A stretch of 64,000 nt of DNA, from the NCBI RefSeq assembly GCF_000020005.1, contig NC_010718.1, positions 2,438,001 to 2,502,000 on the forward strand. The letters run 5' to 3'. The translations under genes were made by a program, and so were the position numbers. How positions within the stretch are numbered: the first letter of the stretch is position 1; the number at the start of each line of letters is the position of its first letter. Below the pieces are notes generated by a model. It was not told where the DNA came from. It did no database searches and saw only the letters and a program-made list of their open reading frames with translations. This document shows, one piece after another, positions 1-8,099 of the stretch. The stretch is from Natranaerobius thermophilus JW/NM-WN-LF (GTDB lineage Bacteria > Bacillota > Natranaerobiia > Natranaerobiales > Natranaerobiaceae).

Positions 1-445
1 TGGCCCAGTCAGCCATCAAAATATCAACAGTCTCTAAATCCTCATTAATTATCTCCAATTCCTGATCACCAGAAGGAACGAATAAATATTCGCCAGAATA
101 GTCCATTAAAGGAAGAATACCAGACCACATCTTTTCAAATAGGATTTCATCCGTCTCTTCCTGTAAATCTAGATAGTAAATTTCCCAAAGTTCTTGCTCA
201 TCCTCTTCATCGATATACTCTGTGCGCAAACCGGAGTATACAATTTCGTCATCGGAGATAAACTGAGGAGTTTCCCGTCGTGTCAGTTCTATTTCTTCGG
301 ACACCTCTTCAATTTCTTTTCCATTATCATCCTTTTCAGCAGTGTCATTTCCTGTTTGTTCTTCTTCATCATTATTACAACCAGGAATGATAATCAAAGA
401 AAAGCTTAATATCAGTATCATTATCGTTGACTTAACCTTGCTCAT
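1..445 (-). CDS. Lipoprotein, partial (3' end outside window)
   Basis: The reading frame runs on the minus strand from ATG at 445 past the window edge, so the C-terminus is missing. A strong Shine-Dalgarno (TGGAGGTGAT on the minus strand, about 451-460) decides the start. The first 24 residues form a hydrophobic signal with a lipobox-like IIPGC end, so Cys23 is the expected lipidated residue. After it comes an Asp/Glu-rich linker typical of surface lipoproteins. The rest (about 110 residues visible) contains sequence resembling a beta-propeller or surface-binding protein (DDEIVYSG, SGEYLFVPSG), but no family can be named. It follows the VirD4-like gene on the same strand after about 90 bp that hold repeat R1. 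Lipoprotein assignment is solid; function unknown. Confidence 0.75.
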   Translation of the reverse strand, partial: MSKVKSTIMILILSFSLIIIPGCNNDEEEQTGNDTAEKDDNGKEIEEVSEEIELTRRETPQFISDDEIVYSGLRTEYIDEEDEQELWEIYYLDLQEETDEILFEKMWSGILPLMDYSGEYLFVPSGDQELEIINEDLETVDILMADWA

Positions 446-472
446 AATCTATCACCTCCAATATTGCATTTA

Positions 473-526
473 AACCTCTTATGACTAAAGTCACGAGAAA
501 GCGTGACGACTGTTTCAAACTTGACC
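473..526 (+). repeat. Dispersed hairpin repeat R1, copy A
   Basis: This is one of three copies of a roughly 50-bp element. The core ATGACTAAAGTCACGAG is followed by GCGTGACGACTGTTTCAA and then TTGACC. Two mutually exclusive hairpins can form: TGACT-AA-AGTCA, and GTCACG-AGAAAG-CGTGAC (perfect 6-bp arms). The other copies are at 9886-9928 (inverted) and 39216-39270. The layout resembles the structured ends of IS200/IS605-type elements, which is inference. Confidence 0.7.
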
Positions 527-535
527 AATGGCATA

Positions 536-1771
536 CTAATCAATTAAATCTTTTAAAGTTTTAGCCCTGGCTTCCACCGAACGTTCCAAAATCTCTTGTA
601 AGTTGTGAAGTTCTTTTACTTGAGGCATGGGAGTAGTGCGTGTCTCTAATACAATTCTTTGTCTATCTTCATTTAAGGTATACAGAGCAACCTGGCCTAG
701 TTCTAGGGATTCTAACTTTTCTTTATTTAAGTGACTATTAGGGAAGTATTTTGTATCAACAAAGGCCGCATCCTCTTCTTCGAGACGGAAAAAAGCCAAT
801 ACGCGGCAATGTTCTGTCAAGGCGGAGTACTTGTGGAAAATACCTCGGCTTCGCTGAGTCATATTCAGTGAAATTTTGAGCTTTTCACCTGTTTTCAACC
901 ATTCTCTCAGGACATGAGTTTTTAAAACTGAAGGATATGCCGGAAGTTCGTTAAAGTACATGTAGCAAGGTACTAATTCGGTACTAAACTCTTCTCTTAG
1001 CTCAGAGGATACCTTTAACTTTAGCAAGACCAGATCCATCATTACTCTGGAAGCGGTATAGCCCAATTCATCCTGAGGAAGATTGAAAATCAATACCTGT
1101 CCTCTATCCATAACCTTTTTTAAATTAAATGTAGATTTTTGCTCTTTAGAAATCCTCTTAATTAATTCATTGTCCATTAGGTAATTTATTTTCTCTTTTA
1201 ATTCAGAAAATATATCTGGATTATTTTCTTCAATTTTGACTGCTTCCTGATTCCAGAACTCGTGTTCTTCTTGTGACATTTCCTCTTGTAGTGATTCGAT
1301 AGGACTTTTATCGCCTTTAAGAACCTTAAAACCGTCCAGAGTGGTCAGCGAATAAGTTAAGGCCGTATCAGCCAATTGGCTCAAGTATTTGTACACTTCT
1401 TCTGAAAATTCGCCTTCATCTAATCCTTTTTCTATCAAACCTTTGACCAGTATAGGAAAGTAATCTTTGATCAGTTGTCTTTCACGGTCCTTAATTTGAT
1501 TAGTCTGAGAATGCAATTCAAAAATGTTCCAGCCAAGGGGATAAAACTTGTGAGTACAATCAAGATAATAAATATCTCTTCGGTCAACTTTAATATGCTC
1601 TATAACACGACTGGCCAGCGACCCTTGGGTATCAAAGGCTATCACTCCATCGCCACGTTCGATATCATTCAAAATCATGTTTCCCAGCAAGGTGCTTTTA
1701 CCCGTTTTTTTAACACCCAGAGCCAGGAAATGTTCAAACCGATAATCTTCACCGTGAAATAATCTAAACAT
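536..1771 (-). CDS. VirD4/TraG-like P-loop ATPase (orphan)
   Basis: About 411 residues. A Walker A motif lies near the N-terminus (GVKKTGKST), followed by GVIAFDTQG, as in HerA/VirD4/TraG-type DNA-pumping ATPases. A later stretch (GQVLIFNLPQDELG) matches the 'ILIVNLSKGxxG' strand of the TraM-recognition/TraG C-terminal family. The Walker B position reads YMYFNELPAYP, with Asn where Asp is usual before the catalytic Glu. There is no N-terminal membrane anchor, unlike conjugative coupling proteins. ATG at 1771 is preferred over ATG at 1777 because AGGGGGG lies about 7 nt before it, against 1 nt for the upstream codon. No relaxase, VirB4 or mobilisation gene is visible nearby. Its role (DNA translocation, orphan element remnant, or housekeeping) is unknown. 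Confidence 0.7.
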   Translation of the reverse strand: MFRLFHGEDYRFEHFLALGVKKTGKSTLLGNMILNDIERGDGVIAFDTQGSLASRVIEHIKVDRRDIYYLDCTHKFYPLGWNIFELHSQTNQIKDRERQLIKDYFPILVKGLIEKGLDEGEFSEEVYKYLSQLADTALTYSLTTLDGFKVLKGDKSPIESLQEEMSQEEHEFWNQEAVKIEENNPDIFSELKEKINYLMDNELIKRISKEQKSTFNLKKVMDRGQVLIFNLPQDELGYTASRVMMDLVLLKLKVSSELREEFSTELVPCYMYFNELPAYPSVLKTHVLREWLKTGEKLKISLNMTQRSRGIFHKYSALTEHCRVLAFFRLEEEDAAFVDTKYFPNSHLNKEKLESLELGQVALYTLNEDRQRIVLETRTTPMPQVKELHNLQEILERSVEARAKTLKDLID

Positions 1772-1862
1772 AACCATACCCCCCTAATTTTTTATCATCC
1801 ACATAGAACTTATGGTGAATAGCCAGAAAATTATTACTACTATATAAGGTATTCGCCATAAG

Positions 1863-3290
1863 TTACGCCTTTCCTGTCACTTTACTGGAAAAATTTTCAG
1901 AGGAGCTTTCTGTAATTTCTTTGTCCTTCCACTTACCTTCTCGGAATTTTAAGGCAGTCAATACACCTTGAATCACCTGTGTTACAGCTATTCCAATCCA
2001 GATACCCGTTTCTTGAAAACCCAAGCCAAAGGCAAAGAAATATGCGAAGGGCACTCGTAATATCACCCAAGATAGTAAGGAGATATAGAAGGGAACCACG
2101 GTTTCTCCTGCACCGTGCAAAGCATTTGCCAGTATTAAACCCATGGCATGGATTGGCTCCACTACAGCCAGGATTCTGACAAAGCTCGCACCAATCCGCA
2201 CAACTTCCGGATCATCTACAAATAAGCGGATGAACTGGGGAGCAAAGATAAACACTATTAAGGAAAACAGGGCGATGATGCCCATTCCCATGCCAGTACA
2301 CTTCCAACCGCTTTCCTCAGCTCTATCCTTTTGATAAGCTCCCAAATTCATACCAATGATAGTAGCTGCAGATTTACCCACTGCCTGAGCAGGAAACAAG
2401 GCGAAGGCAAAAACCATTAATCCCACACTGTAACCTGAGACCGCATCATTTCCGGCAGCTGTCCTGGCAATCATCCCCAAGACCACTATATTTCCTCCAC
2501 TTCTCGTTATTCCCTGCAGAGCAGCAGGAATTCCGATGCGAAGAATTTGTTTCATCTTATGAGTGCTCAGTTCCATGAATTCCTTCACAGAGGGAATATA
2601 ATAGAAACCCCGGTGTTTTAAAGCATACAGCCCAACAGAAAAAGCAAATACCCTGGATAATAAACTGCCCAGTGCCGCACCGGGCACTCCCAAAGCTGGT
2701 ACTGGGCCGACACCAAAAATCAATAAATAATTTAAAGCTATATTGAGCAAGTTAGTAGCCACATCGATTTGTGTGGGTGTTTTGGTATCACCGGTTCCCT
2801 GGAAAATTGATCGCAGTGTAAAATTTCCTAAGAAAAATAATGAGCCAGCAAAAAAGATCTGTAAATAGCCAGTACCCAGTGTTAATAAATCCCCTTCAGC
2901 ACCTAGTAGATGCATAATTCCTTCAGAAAACACCAGGCCAACTGTGGTAATAATTAAAGAAAATAAGAATAATAGATACAAGGCCTGACCAGTAGCATTA
3001 ACTGCTCCTTTAATATCATTATATCCGTAATACCGGGCTATAGTGGCTGTGGATCCTACGCCTACTGCCATAATGGAAATTCCAATAATTTGAATCACCT
3101 GCCTGGCCATGCCTACAGCACCAACAGCATCGGAACCCAGAGCTCCTACCATCATCATATCTACTGCTCCTACCAAAATCATCATCAAGGACTGAATAAC
3201 CATAGGCCAGGCTAAGAAAAACACAGCTTTATAAAGACTACCTTCTAAAATTAAAAGCCGGCGTTCTTCACCGGACAGCTGTCGCAGCAT
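1863..3290 (-). CDS. MATE family multidrug/Na+ efflux protein
   Basis: 475 residues with about 12 predicted transmembrane helices in two homologous halves. It is a MATE-family antiporter expected to export cationic drugs or metabolites in exchange for Na+ or H+. The N-terminus (ILEGSLYKAVFFLAWPMVIQ) and the repeat 'GAGETVVPFYISLLSWVILRVP' region (partly quoted) are typical of the DinF/NorM-like MATE branch. A paralogue of equal architecture is at 53362-54756. GAGGGATT precedes ATG at 3290. The promoter region holds the perfect palindrome TTTCGT-GAG-ACGAAA (3344-3358) next to a TATAAT box, so dedicated repression is likely. The substrate cannot be read from sequence. Confidence 0.92.
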   Translation of the reverse strand: MLRQLSGEERRLLILEGSLYKAVFFLAWPMVIQSLMMILVGAVDMMMVGALGSDAVGAVGMARQVIQIIGISIMAVGVGSTATIARYYGYNDIKGAVNATGQALYLLFLFSLIITTVGLVFSEGIMHLLGAEGDLLTLGTGYLQIFFAGSLFFLGNFTLRSIFQGTGDTKTPTQIDVATNLLNIALNYLLIFGVGPVPALGVPGAALGSLLSRVFAFSVGLYALKHRGFYYIPSVKEFMELSTHKMKQILRIGIPAALQGITRSGGNIVVLGMIARTAAGNDAVSGYSVGLMVFAFALFPAQAVGKSAATIIGMNLGAYQKDRAEESGWKCTGMGMGIIALFSLIVFIFAPQFIRLFVDDPEVVRIGASFVRILAVVEPIHAMGLILANALHGAGETVVPFYISLLSWVILRVPFAYFFAFGLGFQETGIWIGIAVTQVIQGVLTALKFREGKWKDKEITESSSENFSSKVTGKA

Positions 3291-3337
3291 ATTAATCCCT
3301 CTTTGCTCTCAGTTTTATGTATATATTTATGTATATA

Positions 3338-3358
3338 ATTATATTTCGTGAGACGAAA
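3338..3358 (-). promoter_or_regulatory. Candidate promoter -10 and operator of the MATE gene
   Basis: On the minus strand TATAAT (3343-3338) is directly preceded by the perfect inverted repeat TTTCGT-GAG-ACGAAA (3344-3358), which fills the spacer. The -35 is poor, suggesting activator help or an alternative start. A second oddity is the direct repeat TTATGTATATA at 3315-3325 and 3327-3337 in the leader. Confidence 0.45.
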
Positions 3359-3435
3359 CTATAATTCCTTGAAATAATCATAAAATTCTATTTATTTTTA
3401 ACATACTGATCAGGAAGCTCCAATTCAAAATGTAA

Positions 3436-3468
3436 TAAAAAAAGGACCCCAAATTAATCAGGGCCCTT
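3436..3468 (-). terminator. Rho-independent terminator of the transglycosylase gene
   Basis: On the minus strand AAGGGCCC and GGGTCCTT form an 8-bp stem (one G-U) around an 11-12-nt loop, followed by a run of seven T. It lies 46 bp after the stop codon of the gene at 3514. Confidence 0.85.
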
Positions 3469-3513
3469 ATGCACCTATGTGCCAACATTGTGCTGAGCAT
3501 AGCTTTTTGATGT

Positions 3514-4329
3514 TTATCGATTTAACTCTTCTTCAAATCGTTCAGCTTCTTCCAGGACCCACCTGGAAAAACCACTTTGTGCAGAATTGGTTCGCGCTAT
3601 ATAACTTTGCAAACCACCAGGCCCTCTATTGTATGCAGTCAAGGCCTTGTGAATATCCCCGTCGTACTGGTTTAGGAGATAATTCAACTGAATAGTACCT
3701 AGTTTTATGTTATAGAAAGGATCAAAAAGTTTTTCGTATTCGTAACCAAAGTCATTCTTATCTGCTAAAGCCTGGGCAGTGCCGGGCATTATTTGCATTA
3801 TTCCCACAGCACCAGCATGACTTACGTTTTTAGGGTCAAATCTACTTTCTACTTCAATCAACCCTAATAACAAGCTGATTTCCAGATCCAGGTTCTCAGA
3901 TTGAGTGAGAAGCTTTTCTGCTACCTCTTTGTTCATTGGAGTTATATCGGTAATGTCCTCAGGGGTAACTTCCCTACCCCAGGACCAGTTATCCTCACCC
4001 TTAAACATCCTGATATTTTTATCTTCCTCTGTTTCACTGGCCAATTCACCTGCATTTGCGGAAGCCAGCTGCACAGCACCTGCTTCGGGCTGACCTTCTA
4101 CAAATTCAGTATCACCTGGAATAGTCAGTTCGTATTCCTCACTTAACTGATAATTTAACATTCTTCTGACACGATACAGGTCCAGGCGGCCATCCAAATC
4201 ACTTTCTTCCAGACTAGAGCTAATCACTAAGGATAACTCTTCATCATGCATAACAACATATACTAAACATAATATTAGGCCAAAAATCACCACCAAATAG
4301 ACCATATCTAACGTTGCCGTACTTAACAT
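3514..4329 (-). CDS. Membrane-anchored lytic transglycosylase (SLT/GH23)
   Basis: 271 residues. One N-terminal membrane helix (about residues 8-27) anchors the protein. An acidic linker of about 110 residues follows, then a C-terminal SLT domain (about 140-265). The domain shows the family motifs IEVESRFDP (Glu161 is the expected catalytic acid), AGAVGIMQIMPGTAQ, and ALTAYNRGPGGL. The enzyme should cleave the MurNAc-GlcNAc bond of peptidoglycan to form 1,6-anhydroMurNAc, acting outside the membrane. The start at 4329 is preceded by AAGGGGGGAGAA. It is monocistronic, with its own terminator at 3436-3468. A cell-wall remodelling role fits; a specific partner machine cannot be named. Confidence 0.9.
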   Translation of the reverse strand: MLSTATLDMVYLVVIFGLILCLVYVVMHDEELSLVISSSLEESDLDGRLDLYRVRRMLNYQLSEEYELTIPGDTEFVEGQPEAGAVQLASANAGELASETEEDKNIRMFKGEDNWSWGREVTPEDITDITPMNKEVAEKLLTQSENLDLEISLLLGLIEVESRFDPKNVSHAGAVGIMQIMPGTAQALADKNDFGYEYEKLFDPFYNIKLGTIQLNYLLNQYDGDIHKALTAYNRGPGGLQSYIARTNSAQSGFSRWVLEEAERFEEELNR

Positions 4330-4432
4330 AGGTTCTCCCCCCTTATCTTCCTCGGAAACTCTTCTTTGGACTTACATTAAATTTTTTATGTGTTTTTTTA
4401 ATCAATTTGTCAGAATTATCATTTCTTTAGAA

Positions 4433-4630
4433 TTAACTGTCACTGCCTTTTCTTGGTTTTTCATCTGTCTTTATTTCATCAACAGATATATAGCGGCTGG
4501 CTCCCTCATCTAAAACACATTTCATGCAATTAGAGCATTTAAAATCTTCATTAAGATCACAAATATCACATTCTTCACAAGATCTGCAGATTGATTTGAA
4601 ATCCAGGACGCATACATTCACATCTTTCAT
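4433..4630 (-). CDS. Cysteine-rich mini-protein
   Basis: 65 residues with eight cysteines. They are arranged as Cys7, then Cys15-x2-Cys18-x2-Cys21-x2-Cys24, then Cys32-x2-Cys35-x2-Cys38. The C-terminal 25 residues are charged and Cys-free. Such CxxC ladders normally bind Zn or an Fe-S cluster. A strong AAGGAGGG lies 8 nt before ATG at 4630, which argues the gene is real. No family is recognised. It sits between the transglycosylase and the start of the divergent deacetylase gene and appears to be transcribed alone. Metal binding is inference from the Cys spacing. Confidence 0.7.
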   Translation of the reverse strand: MKDVNVCVLDFKSICRSCEECDICDLNEDFKCSNCMKCVLDEGASRYISVDEIKTDEKPRKGSDS

Positions 4631-4979
4631 TAGGGATCCCTCCTTATTTCACAGGCAAATAACAATTGCCTCAACAGCTGCATTTGAACATTATACCTTA
4701 CTACTTAGTTCCGGGATATTATACCATATCATTTTCAAAACACAATAGGCCTAATTAATTTTTTATGTCGAAATTTATCTAAATTATCCTTCTATATCTT
4801 AAGAAAATCTCCCCTACTAATTAGAATAAATTTGTTATATAATTTAGTATAAGTCCTGAATTTTCAGTAATTGTTACCTTTTGTTATTTTATGTAATTTT
4901 TTAGTATTTCCCATTAACAATATTTTATTCAATTCTAAAGTAAAATATTCAATATTTTTTTGAAGGAGGAGAGTATAAA
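4631..4979. other. AT-rich intergenic region upstream of the deacetylase
   Basis: About 350 bp between divergent genes. It carries the ribosome sites of both neighbours (GGATCCCTCC complement near 4635-4645; GAAGGAGGAG near 4962-4972) and several A/T tracts. No convincing promoter pair, structured RNA or small gene was recognised. Confidence 0.5.
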
Positions 4980-6098
4980 ATGAAATTGCCAAAATTTACG
5001 TTGTTAATCATTACTATGTTAGCACTTCTGACAGTCTCTGCTAATCTAGTAGATCCCCCGATCACAGAAGCTGCCACAAAACAGAGTACTCAGAACCAGG
5101 GAGGCGTGGTTGAACAGATCCACATCGTAGTAGACGACACAGCTTTAGAGACACCAGGTAGATTGCAAAATGGTAGAACTATGGTACCGCTAAGGGGCGT
5201 TTTTGAACAGGTTGGAGCCAGCGTCAACTGGGACAGTGAAGAGGAGATTATCACCATTATCAAAGATTGGGATAGATTAGAATTAAGCCCTGGTACTAAA
5301 AAAGCTGAAAAAAATTATGATGAAATAATAAAATTGGAAGAGGCACCATTCACCAGTAGGGGAACTACCTGGCTCCCCTTGAGAGCCATTGGAGAATTGT
5401 TCGACTTAGATGTAGATTGGGTTAGTGAGCACGATTTAGTAAGGATTAGTACAGGTGAACAAGAAAAAGATATTGGAAAAATTGCTGAAGATTTAAAACC
5501 AATTGAGACAGATCAAAGTGGTAAAGTTGTCTACTTAACCTTCGATGATGGTCCCAGTCATATTACACCTGAAGTTTTGGATATCCTGGACGAGTACAAT
5601 GCCAGGGCAACTTTTTTCGTGATTGGTCAACAGGCGGAAGCCATGCCACATATTATTCGAAGAATCCACAATGAAGGCCATCTAATTGCTAATCACAGTT
5701 ATACCCACGATTATGATAAAGTTTACGATTCTCCCGAATCCTTTGAAGAGGAATTATTAAAAACGGAGGAAGTAATCAAAGATATCACAGGGAAAAGAAC
5801 CACAATATTTCGACCACCGGGTGGAGAACATCCTAATATGACCGATGAAAAAAGAGAAATTCTACAAGAACACGGCTACACCTTATATAACTGGAGTGTG
5901 TCGGCTGGAGATACTGCCACTCCTACGCCAAGCTCTGAAGTTATAAAAAATAATGTACTGGGTGGAGTGCGAGGCAGTAATGGAGCTGTTGTATTGATGC
6001 ACGATTCAGCAAGTAGAGAAAACACTAAAAAAGCCCTCTCAGAAATTCTGAGAGAGCTCAGCTTCGAAGGTTATAGTTTCCCCACCTTACCACAATAA
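4980..6098 (+). CDS. Secreted polysaccharide deacetylase with copper-amine-oxidase-N-like domain
   Basis: 372 residues. A signal peptide (about 1-31) precedes a region (about 45-160) with two GRTMVPLR/TTWLPLRAIGE-type motifs, the 'copper amine oxidase N-terminal' fold found in many clostridial surface proteins. A NodB homology domain follows (about 182-365). Its signatures are visible: TFDDGPS (Asp189, Asp190), NHSYTH (metal ligands His239 and His243), FRPPGG (Arg278), and VVLMHDS (His341). It should remove N-acetyl groups from peptidoglycan or another surface glycan. GAAGGAGGAG precedes the ATG. Its 3' end overlaps the convergent TVP38 gene by 41 bp. The substrate is inferred from the family. 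Confidence 0.92.
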   Translation: MKLPKFTLLIITMLALLTVSANLVDPPITEAATKQSTQNQGGVVEQIHIVVDDTALETPGRLQNGRTMVPLRGVFEQVGASVNWDSEEEIITIIKDWDRLELSPGTKKAEKNYDEIIKLEEAPFTSRGTTWLPLRAIGELFDLDVDWVSEHDLVRISTGEQEKDIGKIAEDLKPIETDQSGKVVYLTFDDGPSHITPEVLDILDEYNARATFFVIGQQAEAMPHIIRRIHNEGHLIANHSYTHDYDKVYDSPESFEEELLKTEEVIKDITGKRTTIFRPPGGEHPNMTDEKREILQEHGYTLYNWSVSAGDTATPTPSSEVIKNNVLGGVRGSNGAVVLMHDSASRENTKKALSEILRELSFEGYSFPTLPQ

Positions 6099-6717
6099 TT
6101 TTTCTCCAGGCCCAAATGGCCAATAAAATCATAATTAAGGACAAGGGGAGCAGATGTAACAGCTCCCCTCCTCTTATTCCGGTACCTGCCGCCATGACCA
6201 CGGTCAAGCCCGGAATAGAACCTACCACTGAACCTGTAATATAGGGAAGATACGAAATACTGCAAACCCCACATGTATAACTTACTAGATCTGCCGGGAA
6301 AATAGGTACCATCCTGACACTGGCTAAGAGGGGCCAACTCCCGCTGTTCAGTGTCATAATAACTTTTTTACTGGCAGGAAATTTACTCTTTAACCATTCA
6401 TGTCCTAGATACTTTCCAAGAAAGTAGGCCAAACTCATATTTAAAAATAATCCTGCAATATTCAACATTAAACCAGTCCAAAAATCAAAATATAGGGAAG
6501 CTAAAAAAACCAAAAGTGACGATGGAAGCAGAGTTAATGGTCTTAGGGTGTGCATTGCCACGAAAATTGCCGGAGCTGCTCCCTGCCACCGAAATAAAAT
6601 TTCTCGCAATTTTTCTGGTGTCAACCCTTCTATTGCAGCAAAGACATAAGCTGCTCCTCCTATGAGTACAATGGATGAGATCATAATTATTCGCTTCAAT
6701 TCAGACACCCTTTTCAC
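6058..6717 (-). CDS. TVP38/TMEM64 (DedA-like) membrane protein
   Basis: 219 residues with five or six hydrophobic segments. It shows the SNARE-associated/TVP38 family pattern: an FLASLYFDFWTGLMLN helix, the GKYLGHEWL motif and the R-M-V-P-I-FP motif in the centre. Family members are thought to act in lipid scrambling or membrane homeostasis; the exact role here is unknown. The start is uncertain. GTG at 6717 has no ribosome site, whereas TTG at 6699 follows AAAAGGGTG at good spacing. The gene overlaps the convergent deacetylase by 41 bp, so antisense effects between the two messages are possible. Confidence 0.85.
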   Translation of the reverse strand: MKRVSELKRIIMISSIVLIGGAAYVFAAIEGLTPEKLREILFRWQGAAPAIFVAMHTLRPLTLLPSSLLVFLASLYFDFWTGLMLNIAGLFLNMSLAYFLGKYLGHEWLKSKFPASKKVIMTLNSGSWPLLASVRMVPIFPADLVSYTCGVCSISYLPYITGSVVGSIPGLTVVMAAGTGIRGGELLHLLPLSLIMILLAIWAWRKIIVVRWGNYNLRS

Positions 6718-6807
6718 ATTAGCTAATTAATTATAATAAACCCTAGATGTACCAAACCTAATCATCTTTAAGTGAAATTGATAATTTATTACAGTTATCA
6801 ACATTCC

Positions 6808-6819
6808 ACTTTAATACAG
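6808..6819 (+). repeat. Short dispersed repeat R3 (ACTTTAATACAG)
   Basis: The 12-mer core ACTTTAATACAG occurs here, at 22876-22887, at 52021-52032, and nearly identically in reverse at 11147-11158. Flanks are similar (CAACATTC before the core here and in the 52-kb copy). All copies lie in intergenic DNA just downstream of minus-strand genes. Confidence 0.5.
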
Positions 6820-6854
6820 CCTTAGTTTAAAACTGCTTTTATATTATATTAATC

Positions 6855-7577
6855 TCAATCGTCGATGCGATAATCTGTTAGCAATTTTTTAATCTGCAAT
6901 TCTCCATTTTCAACTACCTCTTGTTTTACCAGGCCAATTTCGGGCACATATACTCGAGTTTCTTCAACTTGTAAAATTTCTCCTGCCAATTCCACTTCCA
7001 TCTCGTTTTTAACTTCTATACCTTCTTTTTTTCCCAAAGGAAGATCTACTTTGACAGGTTCTCCTTGTTCTAGTTTAGCCCTTCCTCGATAATTTAATTC
7101 TTCTCCTTCCACTGCCATTAATTCTCCTTGCCATTCCCATTCATGACTTTGACCCACGGGGAATTTTACGAGATATTGTTCTGGAACGCGCTGATACTCT
7201 CCTGTAGGCAATTCCATACCATGCCAATAAAGCCCTTCCTTGTCATAAGAATAGTATTCAAAGGTTTCGTGGCTTTGATAATCAAAATGGAGCTGGTAAT
7301 TTTTTTCTTCCCCGTACTCTTCCACTTCTGAAACCCTAATCTCAACTTCATCTCCAGTCCCTTGGCCTTCAGCCTGATAACGCCAAGCTGAGCCTTGGGA
7401 TAATGGCCAAATTTCTCGATCACTATCTAAATCTTCAGATATAATATCAGTAAAATCTCTTTCGGACTCTTCCCCTCCACATTGGCTGAACAATAAATAT
7501 ATTCCAAGGATTACTAGAAGGCCAAATATGAAAATTGTGATTTTCTCTGCTCTGCTTAAAAGGAAAAATGGCCGCAT
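6855..7577 (-). CDS. Membrane-anchored acidic protein, unknown function
   Basis: 240 residues. A hydrophobic N-terminal helix (about 12-33) ends in FSQCGG. That looks like a lipobox but has Gln before Cys, so a plain membrane anchor is as likely as lipidation. The remaining 200 residues are strongly acidic and beta-rich (for example GSAWRYQAEG, ETRVYVPEIGLVKQE), resembling extracellular domains found in other clostridial lipoproteins. ATG at 7577 is favoured because GGGGGA lies 6 nt upstream; GTG at 7580 is directly adjacent. It is divergent from the gene starting at 7675. No family assignment is possible from sequence alone. Confidence 0.75.
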   Translation of the reverse strand: MRPFFLLSRAEKITIFIFGLLVILGIYLLFSQCGGEESERDFTDIISEDLDSDREIWPLSQGSAWRYQAEGQGTGDEVEIRVSEVEEYGEEKNYQLHFDYQSHETFEYYSYDKEGLYWHGMELPTGEYQRVPEQYLVKFPVGQSHEWEWQGELMAVEGEELNYRGRAKLEQGEPVKVDLPLGKKEGIEVKNEMEVELAGEILQVEETRVYVPEIGLVKQEVVENGELQIKKLLTDYRIDD

Positions 7578-7674
7578 CACAGTCCCCCATTTGAGAGAAT
7601 TATTGAAAAAGACTAAAAAAACGGTTCACCAAAACAGAACTTTCATTTATAATATATTAGAGGAGGTGAAAATA

Positions 7675-8022
7675 ATGGACAATATAGCAAATATCTTTAA
7701 TTTTGCTCAAGGAGTATTATTTGACACCACTGTTGGTCCATTTATAGTACTTTTAGGAGCAATATACTTAAGTATGACTATCAAGGATCTGAAGCAAAAA
7801 AAGCGGCTCCAGCACCTCCAGACTCAGGCTACTATTAAAGGACGACAAATTATACGAGGATCTGGAATCAGTATTAAACTTAAATCAACAGATGGTTGGA
7901 AAACTGGTGTTTTTCTAGGAGCAAACCAGGATGGTTTTCTAATTATTAAAACTGAGAATAATTCAAAAATAATGGTAGACCCTAATTATGTCAGTGATAT
8001 TAGGATTTTTGATCCCAATTAA
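7675..8022 (+). CDS. Small membrane-anchored protein, unknown function
   Basis: 115 residues. The start at 7675 follows a perfect AGAGGAGGTGAAAATA ribosome site. An upstream in-frame extension to 7528 is rejected because it lacks one and would run into the divergent neighbour. There is one transmembrane helix (about residues 18-38, VGPFIVLLGAIYLSM), then a basic stretch (KDLKQKKR). A C-terminal small beta-rich domain of about 70 residues (ISIKLKSTDGWKTGVFLG) resembles an SH3-like fold. A strong terminator follows immediately. Function unknown. Confidence 0.75.
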   Translation: MDNIANIFNFAQGVLFDTTVGPFIVLLGAIYLSMTIKDLKQKKRLQHLQTQATIKGRQIIRGSGISIKLKSTDGWKTGVFLGANQDGFLIIKTENNSKIMVDPNYVSDIRIFDPN

Positions 8023-8055
8023 AGCTCCCAGTTCTAGGGGAGCTTTAAATTTTTG
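8021..8055 (+). terminator. Rho-independent terminator
   Basis: AAAGCTCCC and GGGAGCTTT form a 9-bp stem around an 8-nt loop, followed by AAATTTTT. The 5' arm begins within the TAA stop codon of the preceding gene. Confidence 0.9.
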
Positions 8056-8099
8056 CGAAACCGCATTCGCATCAATCAAATTGGTATGGGGGAATTGAA

